A stretch of DNA of 64,000 bases, from positions 1,860,001 through 1,924,000 of the forward strand of contig NZ_CP151996.1 of the NCBI RefSeq assembly GCF_038593855.1, in the 5' to 3' direction. A program made the translations under genes and the position numbers. Shown piece after piece: positions 25,358 to 33,170 of this stretch (positions within the stretch are counted from its first letter, which is position 1; each line of letters begins with the position of its first letter). The notes below the pieces were generated by a model. The model saw only the letters and a program-made list of their open reading frames with translations. It made no database searches and was not told the origin of the DNA. The stretch is from Lysinibacillus sp. FSL M8-0337 (GTDB lineage Bacteria; Bacillota; Bacilli; Bacillales_A; Planococcaceae).

Positions 25358-25450
25358 TCGCGGGTATTTAAGGTTAAATCGCGGGTATTTCATGATTTTT
25401 CGCGGATATTTATTAGTAAATCGCGGGTAATACAATGCTTTCCGCGGGTA
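25358..25450. repeat. Five-unit 21-bp array with TCGCGGGTA core (array 1)
   Basis: The core TCGCGGGTA (or one-base variants) starts at 25358, 25379, 25400, 25421 and 25442, exactly 21 bp apart each time. The ~12-bp spacers are A/T-rich and unrelated. An array of the same motif, period and copy number lies at 45216-45308. It lies after a terminator, outside any gene. Function unknown. Confidence 0.93.
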
Positions 25451-25489
25451 TTAATTTGTATCCATAGAGAAATGGTTTGAGAATTGAGA

Positions 25490-25510
25490 ATTGTTTGGGT
25501 GACTGGCACA
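25490..25510 (+). repeat. Direct repeat flanking the DinB gene, left copy
   Basis: ATTGTTTGGGTGACTGGCAC is repeated with few changes at 26068-26088. The two copies bracket the DinB gene and its RBS. Confidence 0.7.
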
Positions 25511-25528
25511 AGGGGGAGGTAGTTAGAA

Positions 25529-26059
25529 ATGAGCATAGGTGAAACCTATTTAAAAGCTGTACGAGAAAGATTTAAAACGATTAAAGCGGACGGTGATAAA
25601 GCCATTGCACAATTAGATATTGAGCAATTGCACTGGGCTTTCAACGAAGAGTCCAATAGTATTGCAGTCATTGTCAAACATGTAAGTGGCAACATGATTT
25701 CAAGATGGACTGACTTTTTAACGACAGATGGGGAAAAAACAACAAGAAATCGTGATGAAGAATTTATTGATAGTATTGATACTAAAGAAGAGCTACTAAC
25801 TATTTGGGAAAAGGGTTGGCAAGTGTTTTTGGATTCACTATTGAGCTTAACCGAAGTGGATTTAATGACACCTGTCTTCATAAGAGGGCAACAACATACA
25901 GTGATTGATGCGATAGAAAGACAGATGGCACATTATGCTGCACATGTTGGACAAATTGTCTATGTCGGGAAGCAAATAAAAGGAGCCGAATGGAAAACAT
26001 TGAGTATTCCAAGAGGACAATCGCAGATATTTACAGAAGCGATGAAAAAAAGGAGCTAA
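25529..26059 (+). CDS. DinB-superfamily (DUF1572-like) metal-binding protein
   Basis: The protein has 176 residues in a four-helix bundle of the DinB/YfiT type. The His triad is visible: HVSGN (about residue 51), and HYAAHVGQ near the C-terminus (two His). Family knowledge: these bind a divalent metal and some are thiol-dependent S-transferases. Function here unknown. It has a good RBS (GGGGGAGG) and is bracketed by direct repeats. Confidence 0.88.
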   Translation: MSIGETYLKAVRERFKTIKADGDKAIAQLDIEQLHWAFNEESNSIAVIVKHVSGNMISRWTDFLTTDGEKTTRNRDEEFIDSIDTKEELLTIWEKGWQVFLDSLLSLTEVDLMTPVFIRGQQHTVIDAIERQMAHYAAHVGQIVYVGKQIKGAEWKTLSIPRGQSQIFTEAMKKRS

Positions 26060-26067
26060 TTTTCAAA

Positions 26068-26088
26068 ATTGTTTGGGTGTCAGGCACC
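26068..26088 (+). repeat. Direct repeat flanking the DinB gene, right copy
   Basis: ATTGTTTGGGTGTCAGGCAC contains GGTGTCAGGCACC-like symmetry. The left copy is at 25490-25510. Confidence 0.7.
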
Positions 26089-26092
26089 GAAA

Positions 26093-26143
26093 TAAAAAAA
26101 GCGCCATTCCTTCAAGTAATCCTTGAGGGAATGGCGTTTTTTT
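26093..26143. terminator. Bidirectional terminator between DinB and AGCS genes
   Basis: CGCCATTCC/GGAATGGCG arms, with seven A before and seven T after, serve both strands. Confidence 0.9.
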
Positions 26144-27539
26144 ATGATTGTTGATCTTCCCAACAGTCTGTATTTTTCAAACCTGGGATGGATTTTGCGT
26201 AAAATACAGGATTTTTTCCTGCTTTTCGTTGTAGTGTAAAATCATCTAATACACGGAAAGCTATTTTACCAAGTATCATAATTACCGTAATATTGATGAG
26301 CGCCATAAGTCCCATAAATAAATCCGCTAAGTTCCAAACAAGTTGAACTTGCGCTACTGATCCGAACATTACCATGGCAAGCACTAGAAGACGATAAACA
26401 GTCATCCAGCTTTTATGAGCATTGATAAATTCAATATTGGATTCACCGTAATAATAGTTTCCAATAACAGAACTGAATGCGAAGAAAATAATACTAATCG
26501 CGATAAAATAAGGAGCCCAGTCGCCAACATGCACTGCTAGAGAATTTTGTGTAAGGACGATTCCATTACTTTCACCTGTTTTATATAAGCCAGCTAAAAT
26601 AATGATAAATGCAGTGGCAGAACAAATCATAATTGTATCAAAAAATACGCCTAAACTTTGCACAAGCCCTTGTTTAGCAGGATGTGATGTATTGGCAGTT
26701 GCCGCTGCATTCGGCACACTCCCCATCCCAGCTTCATTAGAAAATAAGCCTCGACGAACACCTTGCATAATGGCTACGCCAATGGCTCCGCCCGCAGCTT
26801 CTTGAAGGCCAAACGCTTGAGAGAAAATAAGTTTAAACACAGTTGGGATTTCCCCTAAATTTGTTACAACGACATAAAGTGCAACGAGTAAATAAAAGAC
26901 GGCCATTACTGGTACAATGACTTGAGTGAATTTAACAATTCTATGTACACCACCGAAAATAATCATAGCCGTTAACAATACTAATACAATGCCGATAATA
27001 AATGGTCTAATATTAAATGCTTCACCTACAGAAGTCGCAATCGTATTAGACTGTACTGCGTTAAAAATAAAGCCAAAGCTTAATGTTAAAAGGATACTAA
27101 AAACAATCCCTAACTTTCTATGACCTAATGCCTTTTCTATATAATAGGCAGGGCCACCACGAAAAGTATCGCCGTCTTTTACTTTATACACTTGAGCAAG
27201 TGTACTTTCAATAAAAGCGGTTGCCATACCAAGAATGGCAATAATCCACATCCAAAATACGGCACCAGGTCCACCAACACCTATAGCAAGTGCAACACCT
27301 GTGATATTACCTGTACCTACACGAGACGCTGCGCTAATCGTGAAAGCTTGGAACGGAGAAACCCCCGACTCACCATCTCTTTTTTCTGTTATTAAACGAA
27401 ACATTTCTGGGAAAAGACGTATTTGTACAAATTTAGAGCCAAATGAAAAATATAATCCAGCAGCTAATAATAATATGATTAAAAGATACGTCCATAGAAT
27501 ATTATTTGTATTATCTACTATATTTGATATCCACTCCAT
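26142..27539 (-). CDS. AGCS-family sodium:alanine/glycine symporter
   Basis: The protein has 465 residues and about 11 TM segments. The family stretches are clear: FQAFTISAASRVGTGNITGVALAI, GGPGAVFWMWIIAILGMATAFIESTLAQVYK, GGPAYYIEKALG, and RRGLFSNEAGMGSVPNAAATA. It imports alanine or glycine with Na+. RBS AAAGGAGG. It faces away from the racemase gene across ~290 nt. Confidence 0.95.
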   Translation of the reverse strand: MEWISNIVDNTNNILWTYLLIILLLAAGLYFSFGSKFVQIRLFPEMFRLITEKRDGESGVSPFQAFTISAASRVGTGNITGVALAIGVGGPGAVFWMWIIAILGMATAFIESTLAQVYKVKDGDTFRGGPAYYIEKALGHRKLGIVFSILLTLSFGFIFNAVQSNTIATSVGEAFNIRPFIIGIVLVLLTAMIIFGGVHRIVKFTQVIVPVMAVFYLLVALYVVVTNLGEIPTVFKLIFSQAFGLQEAAGGAIGVAIMQGVRRGLFSNEAGMGSVPNAAATANTSHPAKQGLVQSLGVFFDTIMICSATAFIIILAGLYKTGESNGIVLTQNSLAVHVGDWAPYFIAISIIFFAFSSVIGNYYYGESNIEFINAHKSWMTVYRLLVLAMVMFGSVAQVQLVWNLADLFMGLMALINITVIMILGKIAFRVLDDFTLQRKAGKNPVFYAKSIPGLKNTDCWEDQQS

Positions 27540-27829
27540 TTATATTCCTCCTTTTTTTAATAAGTTTTAGTCTACACTCTTTTTTTATAAAATATCAAAT
27601 TTTTAAATATTCTTAATAATAAAAAGATATTTTTCTCGAAATGATTTGCTGTGTGGTGGTAATATATAGAAAAGGTAACATGGATACGGTTCACCATGAT
27701 AGGAACACAATACTTTTCCAAATTAGTATTCAACTTGCTTTTTCTTTTATACCTTTAATTTGAATACATGATAATGTATCGTGGGCAGTTTATTAAAAAA
27801 TGACAATCAATGGAATAGGAGTGGAAGAT

Positions 27830-28522
27830 GTGAAAACGATTGGCTTAATTGGTGGTATGAGCTGGGAATCTTCAGCTATGTATTATCGCCTTCTAAATGA
27901 GCAAGTAAAGCAACAATTGGGTAGTTTACATTCGGCAAAATGCATTTTATATAGTGTTGATTTTCAAGAAATTGAATACTATCAAGCAAATGAACAATGG
28001 CAAAATGCAGGAGAAATACTAGGAGAGGCTGCCTGGTCTTTAGAAAAAGCAGGTGCCGATTTCATTGTGATCTGTACGAATACAATGCATAAGGTCATAG
28101 AATTTATAGAAGCGCATTTGACTATTCCAATTTTACATATTGCGGATGCAACAGCCGTTCAAATTCAACAGGCTGGTCTGCAAACGATTGCGTTGCTTGG
28201 CACAAAATATACGATGGAGCAAGATTTTTATAAACATAGAATTGAACAGTTTGGCATAAACGTAATGGTTCCAAACGATGAAGAACGAACAATGGTCAAT
28301 CAAATTATTTATGAGGAATTATGTTTAGGGAAGATTGAACCGACTTCAAAAGAAACCTATTTACAAATTATTGAGCGCCTTGTGAAATCAGGTGCGCAAG
28401 GAATTATTTTAGGTTGTACGGAGATTGGTTTACTAATACAACAAGAGGATGTCCAAGTCCCTGTTTTCGACACGACCATTATTCATGCGCTTGCTGCTGT
28501 AGATGATGCATTAAAAGAGTAA
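27830..28522 (+). CDS. Aspartate/glutamate racemase family protein
   Basis: From GTG 27830 (RBS TAGGAGTGG) the protein has 230 residues, typical for the family; an ATG 10 codons upstream has no RBS. Features are TIGLIGGMSWESS, the first catalytic Cys in VICTNTMHK, and the second in LGCTEIGLL. It interconverts L/D amino acids without PLP. It lies next to a P1 aminopeptidase and near the muropeptide salvage island, consistent with D-amino acid turnover. Confidence 0.92.
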   Translation: MKTIGLIGGMSWESSAMYYRLLNEQVKQQLGSLHSAKCILYSVDFQEIEYYQANEQWQNAGEILGEAAWSLEKAGADFIVICTNTMHKVIEFIEAHLTIPILHIADATAVQIQQAGLQTIALLGTKYTMEQDFYKHRIEQFGINVMVPNDEERTMVNQIIYEELCLGKIEPTSKETYLQIIERLVKSGAQGIILGCTEIGLLIQQEDVQVPVFDTTIIHALAAVDDALKE

Positions 28523-28546
28523 AAAGCATTGAGAAGGGGTGAAAAA

Positions 28547-29605
28547 ATGACACAAAAAGTGCGGGAGTTGGGTATTGTTATTGGCACATTACCAGTCGGT
28601 AAAAAAAATTGCATTACGGATGTACAAGGTGTTCAAGTTGGGCATGTCACACTGGATGAAAAGTTAGATGATATGGGGGCTTATGCATGTACTGGGGTGA
28701 CGGCGATTTTACCGCATGGTGGCAATTTGTTTCAACAAAAAGTTACGGGTGCCAGTTATGTGCTAAATGGTTTCGGCAAAACGACAGGTCTCGTGCAAGT
28801 CATTGAGCTAGGTGTTATTGAATCTCCCATTATGCTGACAAATACGTTTGGGGTGCCAGCTGTCACCCAAGGAACATTGCAATATATGTTACATACTAAT
28901 CAGGATATTGGACTTTCTACAGGGACAATTAATCTAGTTGTTGGGGAATGTAATGATAGTTATTTAAATTCGATTCGAGCTTGTCCCGTCACACCAGAGC
29001 ATGCACTGCAAGCAATTCGTAATGCATCCGAAAATACCGCTGAAGAAGGTGCAGTGGGGGCGGGGAAAGGCATGGTTTGTTTCGGTTATAAGGGCGGAAT
29101 AGGTTCTGCATCGCGGATAGTGACTCTAGAACAAGATAAAATTAGCTATATGGTGGGCTGTCTAGTACTAAGTAATTTTGGTCATAGCACAGAGTTTGTA
29201 GCTGAACGTTACAATATGCCAAATCCTAATAGCAATGCTGCTGCGTTCTCACCAACAGATGGTTCTATTATTATTGTGTTGGCAACGGATGCACCGCTTA
29301 GTAGTCGCCAATTAACACGTGTTATTAAACGTTGTGGTATCGGGCTTGGACGAACAGGTAGTCATTTTTCTCATGGAAGTGGTGATATTGTCATCGGCTT
29401 TACAACGGCACACCATATTGCGCATCATTCGTCCCAACATTTGGAGACACGTTTACAGCTACGTGAAGATCATCCTATTATGAATCATTTATTTACCGCT
29501 GCTGCGGAAGCAACAGAAGAAGCTATTTTAAATTCCCTGTCACAAGCGCAAACAACAACGGGTCGAGACGGACACGTAGTAGAAGCCTATTCATTTAAAA
29601 AATAA
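28547..29605 (+). CDS. P1-family aminopeptidase (DmpA-like)
   Basis: From ATG 28547 (RBS GAAGGGG) the protein has 352 residues. Features include NCITDVQGVQVGHVTL, GVTAILPHGGN, GFGKTTGLVQVIELG, GAGKGMVCFGYKGGIG and DGSIIIVLATDAPL; Ser in DGS is the expected autocleavage nucleophile. DmpA/P1 enzymes self-cleave into two chains and release N-terminal L- or D-amino acids. It is 24 nt after the racemase gene, so probably one operon. Confidence 0.92.
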   Translation: MTQKVRELGIVIGTLPVGKKNCITDVQGVQVGHVTLDEKLDDMGAYACTGVTAILPHGGNLFQQKVTGASYVLNGFGKTTGLVQVIELGVIESPIMLTNTFGVPAVTQGTLQYMLHTNQDIGLSTGTINLVVGECNDSYLNSIRACPVTPEHALQAIRNASENTAEEGAVGAGKGMVCFGYKGGIGSASRIVTLEQDKISYMVGCLVLSNFGHSTEFVAERYNMPNPNSNAAAFSPTDGSIIIVLATDAPLSSRQLTRVIKRCGIGLGRTGSHFSHGSGDIVIGFTTAHHIAHHSSQHLETRLQLREDHPIMNHLFTAAAEATEEAILNSLSQAQTTTGRDGHVVEAYSFKK

Positions 29606-29608
29606 ACG

Positions 29609-29647
29609 AAAAGCTATTGAACATTCAAATGTTTCAATAGCTTTTTT
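29609..29647 (+). terminator. Terminator of the racemase-P1 peptidase operon
   Basis: The stem AAAAGCTATTGAA/TTCAATAGCTTTT is followed by further T. Confidence 0.92.
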
Positions 29648-29695
29648 GTTTACATGTTGAACGCTTGCCAAAAAAGTCTTTATTTTGATTTCTTT

Positions 29696-29866
29696 TTAGT
29701 GTAAATCCCCCTGATAAGCATCTAATACGTACATCAACTCTTGTGCTATCCACGCGGTACTTATTTTCCTAACTAGAAGGTCGGTTAACTGGATAGAGGA
29801 GACCCCTTTATGTTGCTTGAAGAGGTACATTCTTTCCCTAACATTCCTAGCATAATGTGTAAAGGC
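29696..29866 (-). pseudogene. IS1595-like transposase fragment
   Basis: On the minus strand a 56-codon stretch reads ARNVRERMYLFKQHKGVSS, then IQLTDLLVRKISTAWIAQEL and a short tail to a stop at 29696. This resembles the RKWF-IYLF--HKGISS-QLAKDLGVTQKTAWF segment of IS1595-family transposases as I remember it. The upstream zinc ribbon and downstream catalytic core are missing. No terminal inverted repeats seen. Confidence 0.55.
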
Positions 29867-29993
29867 AATGCTACTGTAGAATGAAAAACAAAATCAGAGC
29901 AGATTGCACTTATTTCAAGCAATGAAACCAGGTTTACGTCCAGAAAAAGAAAAAGTTCAATGAAGAGCTCAGACGCATGCTACTATTCTAGAT

Positions 29994-30249
29994 TCAATTA
30001 TCAAGGCGAATGTATGGGTTCTTTTGCTGCAACGCTTCTACAAATGCCTGTCTATCTATTGGGGAAATCTGAATGGTTTTATATTTTTCGTAATTGATTT
30101 CTATGCGATGAACGGAAAGTGATGGTGCCACAAAAGGATTCGTTGTATTCCGATTGGATTTAATTTTAATAAGCCCATATGGTATTTGGAGTGTATCATG
30201 TTCGATTTTGTAGCGAGTATTGAACCATATTGTTCTTAATAATTATCAT
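29994..30249 (-). pseudogene. Truncated bacterial PH-domain membrane protein
   Basis: The minus strand reads LLRTIWFNTRYKIEHDTLQI, then NPFVAPSLSVHRIEINYEKY, KTIQISPIDRQAFVEALQQKNP and a stop at 29994. This is the C-terminal PH-like domain of small Bacillus membrane proteins (DUF1200/YdbT-like). The membrane helices are gone. An ATG at 30249 with an excellent RBS (GGAGGTG) is in another frame and stops after 17 codons, so the gene is deleted and frameshifted. Confidence 0.6.
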
Positions 30250-30535
30250 GGTATCACCTCCATAAAAACTTCCCTTTCATTAAGATATTTCGGCAATCAT
30301 GTCTATTTTTAAAGTTTACTTAATCGCTAAAGTCGTATAAAAAAATAAATGTTTCGACCATAGGTTGTAGTGTTTAAGCGCTACTTAGCAAATTTTGTGT
30401 AATGATTAGATAATAACCATTATTATGTAATTATTGTTTTTTTATCTAGTCAATTATGAAGTGGTGTGTTACTATTCAATGAAAATACTGAATTATCTAA
30501 AAATTTAACATTCATTACGATAAAAGGTGATGCGA

Positions 30536-31270
30536 ATGCATGAAAAATTATTGCTGCCAATTGCACACGAGACACCGACAAATCGATCCAATCCTATTGT
30601 GCTTAACAGTTGTGAGCCATTGATGAACATTGACCACCTACACCCAAGAATCTTTACCCAGCCCATGTACTATAAACAACAAATTGCTAGTAGCTTACAA
30701 TCCATTTACTTGCGCCAAGCAGTATATGAGCGATTACAACAAGCTTTATTACTATTACCTGAAAACTATAGTTTGATTGTCTATGACGGGTATCGACCGC
30801 TACAAGTGCAACGATTTTTATTTACACATTTTGCTGCGCAGCTCAAAGCGCAACATCCAAATTTCACAAAAGAAGAAATTCATAACAAGACATTAAAATT
30901 TGTCGCTTTTCCAAGAGAGGGGCAAGAGCATCTACTACCACATTTAACGGGAGGAGCCATTGATTTAACACTCGGAAATAGTAAAGGGAAAGCGTTAAAT
31001 CTTGGGACAGCATTTGATGAGCTTAGTGAAAAATCAGCGACCCGCTATTTTGAACAGCATCCTAATGAAAATAAGGAAGCCTGTGTTCATCGCCGTCTTT
31101 TGTATCACTGTATGACGGCGGTTGGCTTTACGAATTATGCTGAGGAATGGTGGCATTATGATTTTCACAATATTGCATGGGCAAGAAGGGTAAATGCCAA
31201 AGAAGCTTTTTACGGTGCAATAGAGGCACAGATTGATGACTATTTGATAAAGGAGTATCGATATTTATGA
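30536..31270 (+). CDS. D-Ala-D-Ala dipeptidase (VanX/DdpX family, M15D)
   Basis: From ATG 30536 (RBS AAAAGGTG) the protein has 244 residues; the GTG/ATG 2-3 codons earlier overlap the RBS. The M15 motifs are VYDGYRPLQVQRF, the zinc ligands in HLTGGAIDLTL and EEWWHYDF with the catalytic Glu-Trp-Trp-His. There is no signal peptide, so it acts in the cytoplasm on D-Ala-D-Ala, consistent with peptidoglycan recycling rather than vancomycin resistance. It overlaps dppA by 4 nt and heads the salvage operon. Confidence 0.92.
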   Translation: MHEKLLLPIAHETPTNRSNPIVLNSCEPLMNIDHLHPRIFTQPMYYKQQIASSLQSIYLRQAVYERLQQALLLLPENYSLIVYDGYRPLQVQRFLFTHFAAQLKAQHPNFTKEEIHNKTLKFVAFPREGQEHLLPHLTGGAIDLTLGNSKGKALNLGTAFDELSEKSATRYFEQHPNENKEACVHRRLLYHCMTAVGFTNYAEEWWHYDFHNIAWARRVNAKEAFYGAIEAQIDDYLIKEYRYL

Positions 31271-32061
31271 AAGTCTATATTAGTGCGGATATTGAAGGTA
31301 TTACAGGTACAACCTCTTGGAGTGAAACGGAACTGAATGCGCCTGACTATCATTTTTTTCAAAAGCAGATGACAAAAGAAGTGGAAGCGGCAATTGAAGG
31401 TGCCATTTTAGGAGGCGCCACGGAAATTTTACTAAAGGATGCGCATGATTCAGCTCGTAATCTTGATATTTCGAATCTGCCAGTTAATTGCAAGGTCATT
31501 CGCGGATGGACATATGATCCGATGTGTATGGTAGCCGGTCTTGATAGTAGCTTTAATCGTGCTATTTTTATTGGCTATCACAGTAAAGGAGGCAGTGAAC
31601 GTAATCCATTAGCACACACGCTATGTGTTACTGCTGATATTAAAATCAATGGCGAATACGCAAGTGAATTTCTTATCAATACGTATGCCGCTGCTTTACA
31701 TGGCGTGCCCGTTTCATTTGTTAGTGGAGATGTTGGACTAACAGAAGAAATTGAAACCTTCAATCCCAACATTGTAACATTTGCTACAAAGGAAGGGGTA
31801 GGCAATGCCACAATAAGTGTCAGTCCTCGATTGGCAATTGCCGAAACAAAACGACTTGTGGAAGCCTCTATGAAGGTCTCCCGAAACAACTTACAAGTGA
31901 CATTACCTAAGCAATTTGTAGTGGAAATAATTTACCGTGACCATACACGGGCTTACCGCAATTCCTTTTATCCAAATGCATCGTTTAAGCCCCACAACAC
32001 AGTTGAATTTGTCACGGATGATTATTTTGAAGTACTTCGGATTTTACAGTTCTTAACATAA
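31267..32061 (+). CDS. dppA: DppA-type D-aminopeptidase (M55)
   Basis: The protein has 264 residues. Zinc-binding SADIEG (D8, E10), H60 in LLKDAHDSARN, and GYHSKGGS, with the catalytic His in NPLAHTL, are as in B. subtilis DppA. It forms a decameric ring and removes N-terminal D-Ala from peptides. Start ATG overlaps the dipeptidase stop (ATGA). Confidence 0.95.
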   Translation: MKVYISADIEGITGTTSWSETELNAPDYHFFQKQMTKEVEAAIEGAILGGATEILLKDAHDSARNLDISNLPVNCKVIRGWTYDPMCMVAGLDSSFNRAIFIGYHSKGGSERNPLAHTLCVTADIKINGEYASEFLINTYAAALHGVPVSFVSGDVGLTEEIETFNPNIVTFATKEGVGNATISVSPRLAIAETKRLVEASMKVSRNNLQVTLPKQFVVEIIYRDHTRAYRNSFYPNASFKPHNTVEFVTDDYFEVLRILQFLT

Positions 32062-32082
32062 GAATAGACTGTAGGTGAATGT

Positions 32083-33150
32083 ATGAAGATTAAAGATATT
32101 GTGGTTGCAACGGTGAAAGCTCCGCTTATTGTGCCATTTAAAACGGCATTAAGGACCGTTCAAAGCATTGAAAATATTGCCGTTTATGTGCATAGTGAGC
32201 ATGGGCAAATTGGCATAGGTGAGGCTGCGCCAACTGCTGTTATTACAGGAGAAACTTTAGGGTCGATTAGAGATGCTATTGAACATTATATTAAGCCAGC
32301 CATAGTAGGTATGGATATACAAGAAATAGCCCTTGTGATGGAGCGAATGGACAACAGTATTTATCAAAATACGAGTGCGAAAGCGGCGGTAGATATGGCG
32401 CTTTATGATTTATTAGCACAGCTTCACAAGACCCCATTGTATAAATTATTAGGGGGCTATCGTAAGGCATTGACAACGGATATTACAATTAGCGTGAATA
32501 GTGTAGCGCATATGATAAAAGATAGCCTATCTGCGGTGGAACGAGGCTTTCAAATATTGAAGGTCAAGGTTGGCAAGGATCCAGCGACAGATATCCAGCG
32601 TGTGATGGCTATACGGGATGCAGTAGGCAAAGCCGTTACATTACGTGTAGATGCCAATCAAGGGTGGACGCCAAAAGAAGCGGTTCGGATTATTCGTGCA
32701 CTTGAAGATGCGGATAGCAATATCGAGTTAGTGGAACAGCCTGTGCACTATGCTGATTTAACCGGCATGCAATATGTAACAGCCAATACGTTGACCAATA
32801 TTCTAGCTGATGAAAGTGTCTTTTCGGCAAAAGATGCCCTCACTATTATCGAACGACGTGCTGCTGATTTCATCAATATTAAGTTAATGAAAACAGGTGG
32901 CATTTTTCATGCGCAAAAGATTTGCCATATTGCAGAAGCGCATGGCATTGCTTGTATGATGGGCTGCATGCTTGAAACAAAAATTAGTGTCAGTGCGGCT
33001 GCACATTTTGCTGCATCACAAAAAAATATCACAATGATAGATTTAGACGGACCAAGTTTATGTTTGAAAGATCCTATTGCAGGTGGTCCTATTTTTAACA
33101 ATGATCGAATCACAATGACGGATGCAAATGGTATAGGATTTTCAAGATAA
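32083..33150 (+). CDS. ykfB: L-Ala-D/L-Glu epimerase (YkfB/YcjG, enolase superfamily)
   Basis: The protein has 355 residues. Enolase-superfamily catalytic groups: KVKVG (Lys), RVDANQGW (Asp), LVEQPV (Glu), ILADESV (Asp), NIKLMKTGG (Lys). It converts L-Ala-D-Glu from murein peptides to L-Ala-L-Glu so that ordinary peptidases can finish it. It lies directly after dppA. Confidence 0.94.
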   Translation: MKIKDIVVATVKAPLIVPFKTALRTVQSIENIAVYVHSEHGQIGIGEAAPTAVITGETLGSIRDAIEHYIKPAIVGMDIQEIALVMERMDNSIYQNTSAKAAVDMALYDLLAQLHKTPLYKLLGGYRKALTTDITISVNSVAHMIKDSLSAVERGFQILKVKVGKDPATDIQRVMAIRDAVGKAVTLRVDANQGWTPKEAVRIIRALEDADSNIELVEQPVHYADLTGMQYVTANTLTNILADESVFSAKDALTIIERRAADFINIKLMKTGGIFHAQKICHIAEAHGIACMMGCMLETKISVSAAAHFAASQKNITMIDLDGPSLCLKDPIAGGPIFNNDRITMTDANGIGFSR

Positions 33151-33170
33151 AAATACGTAGGGGGATGCTT

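Noticed and set aside
25358..25450. CRISPR array
   Set aside because: Cores are 9 bp and spacers 12 bp, with no cas genes; far below CRISPR repeat size.
30480..30500. CodY box before the muropeptide salvage operon
   Set aside because: The best match has about six mismatches to the 15-bp consensus.
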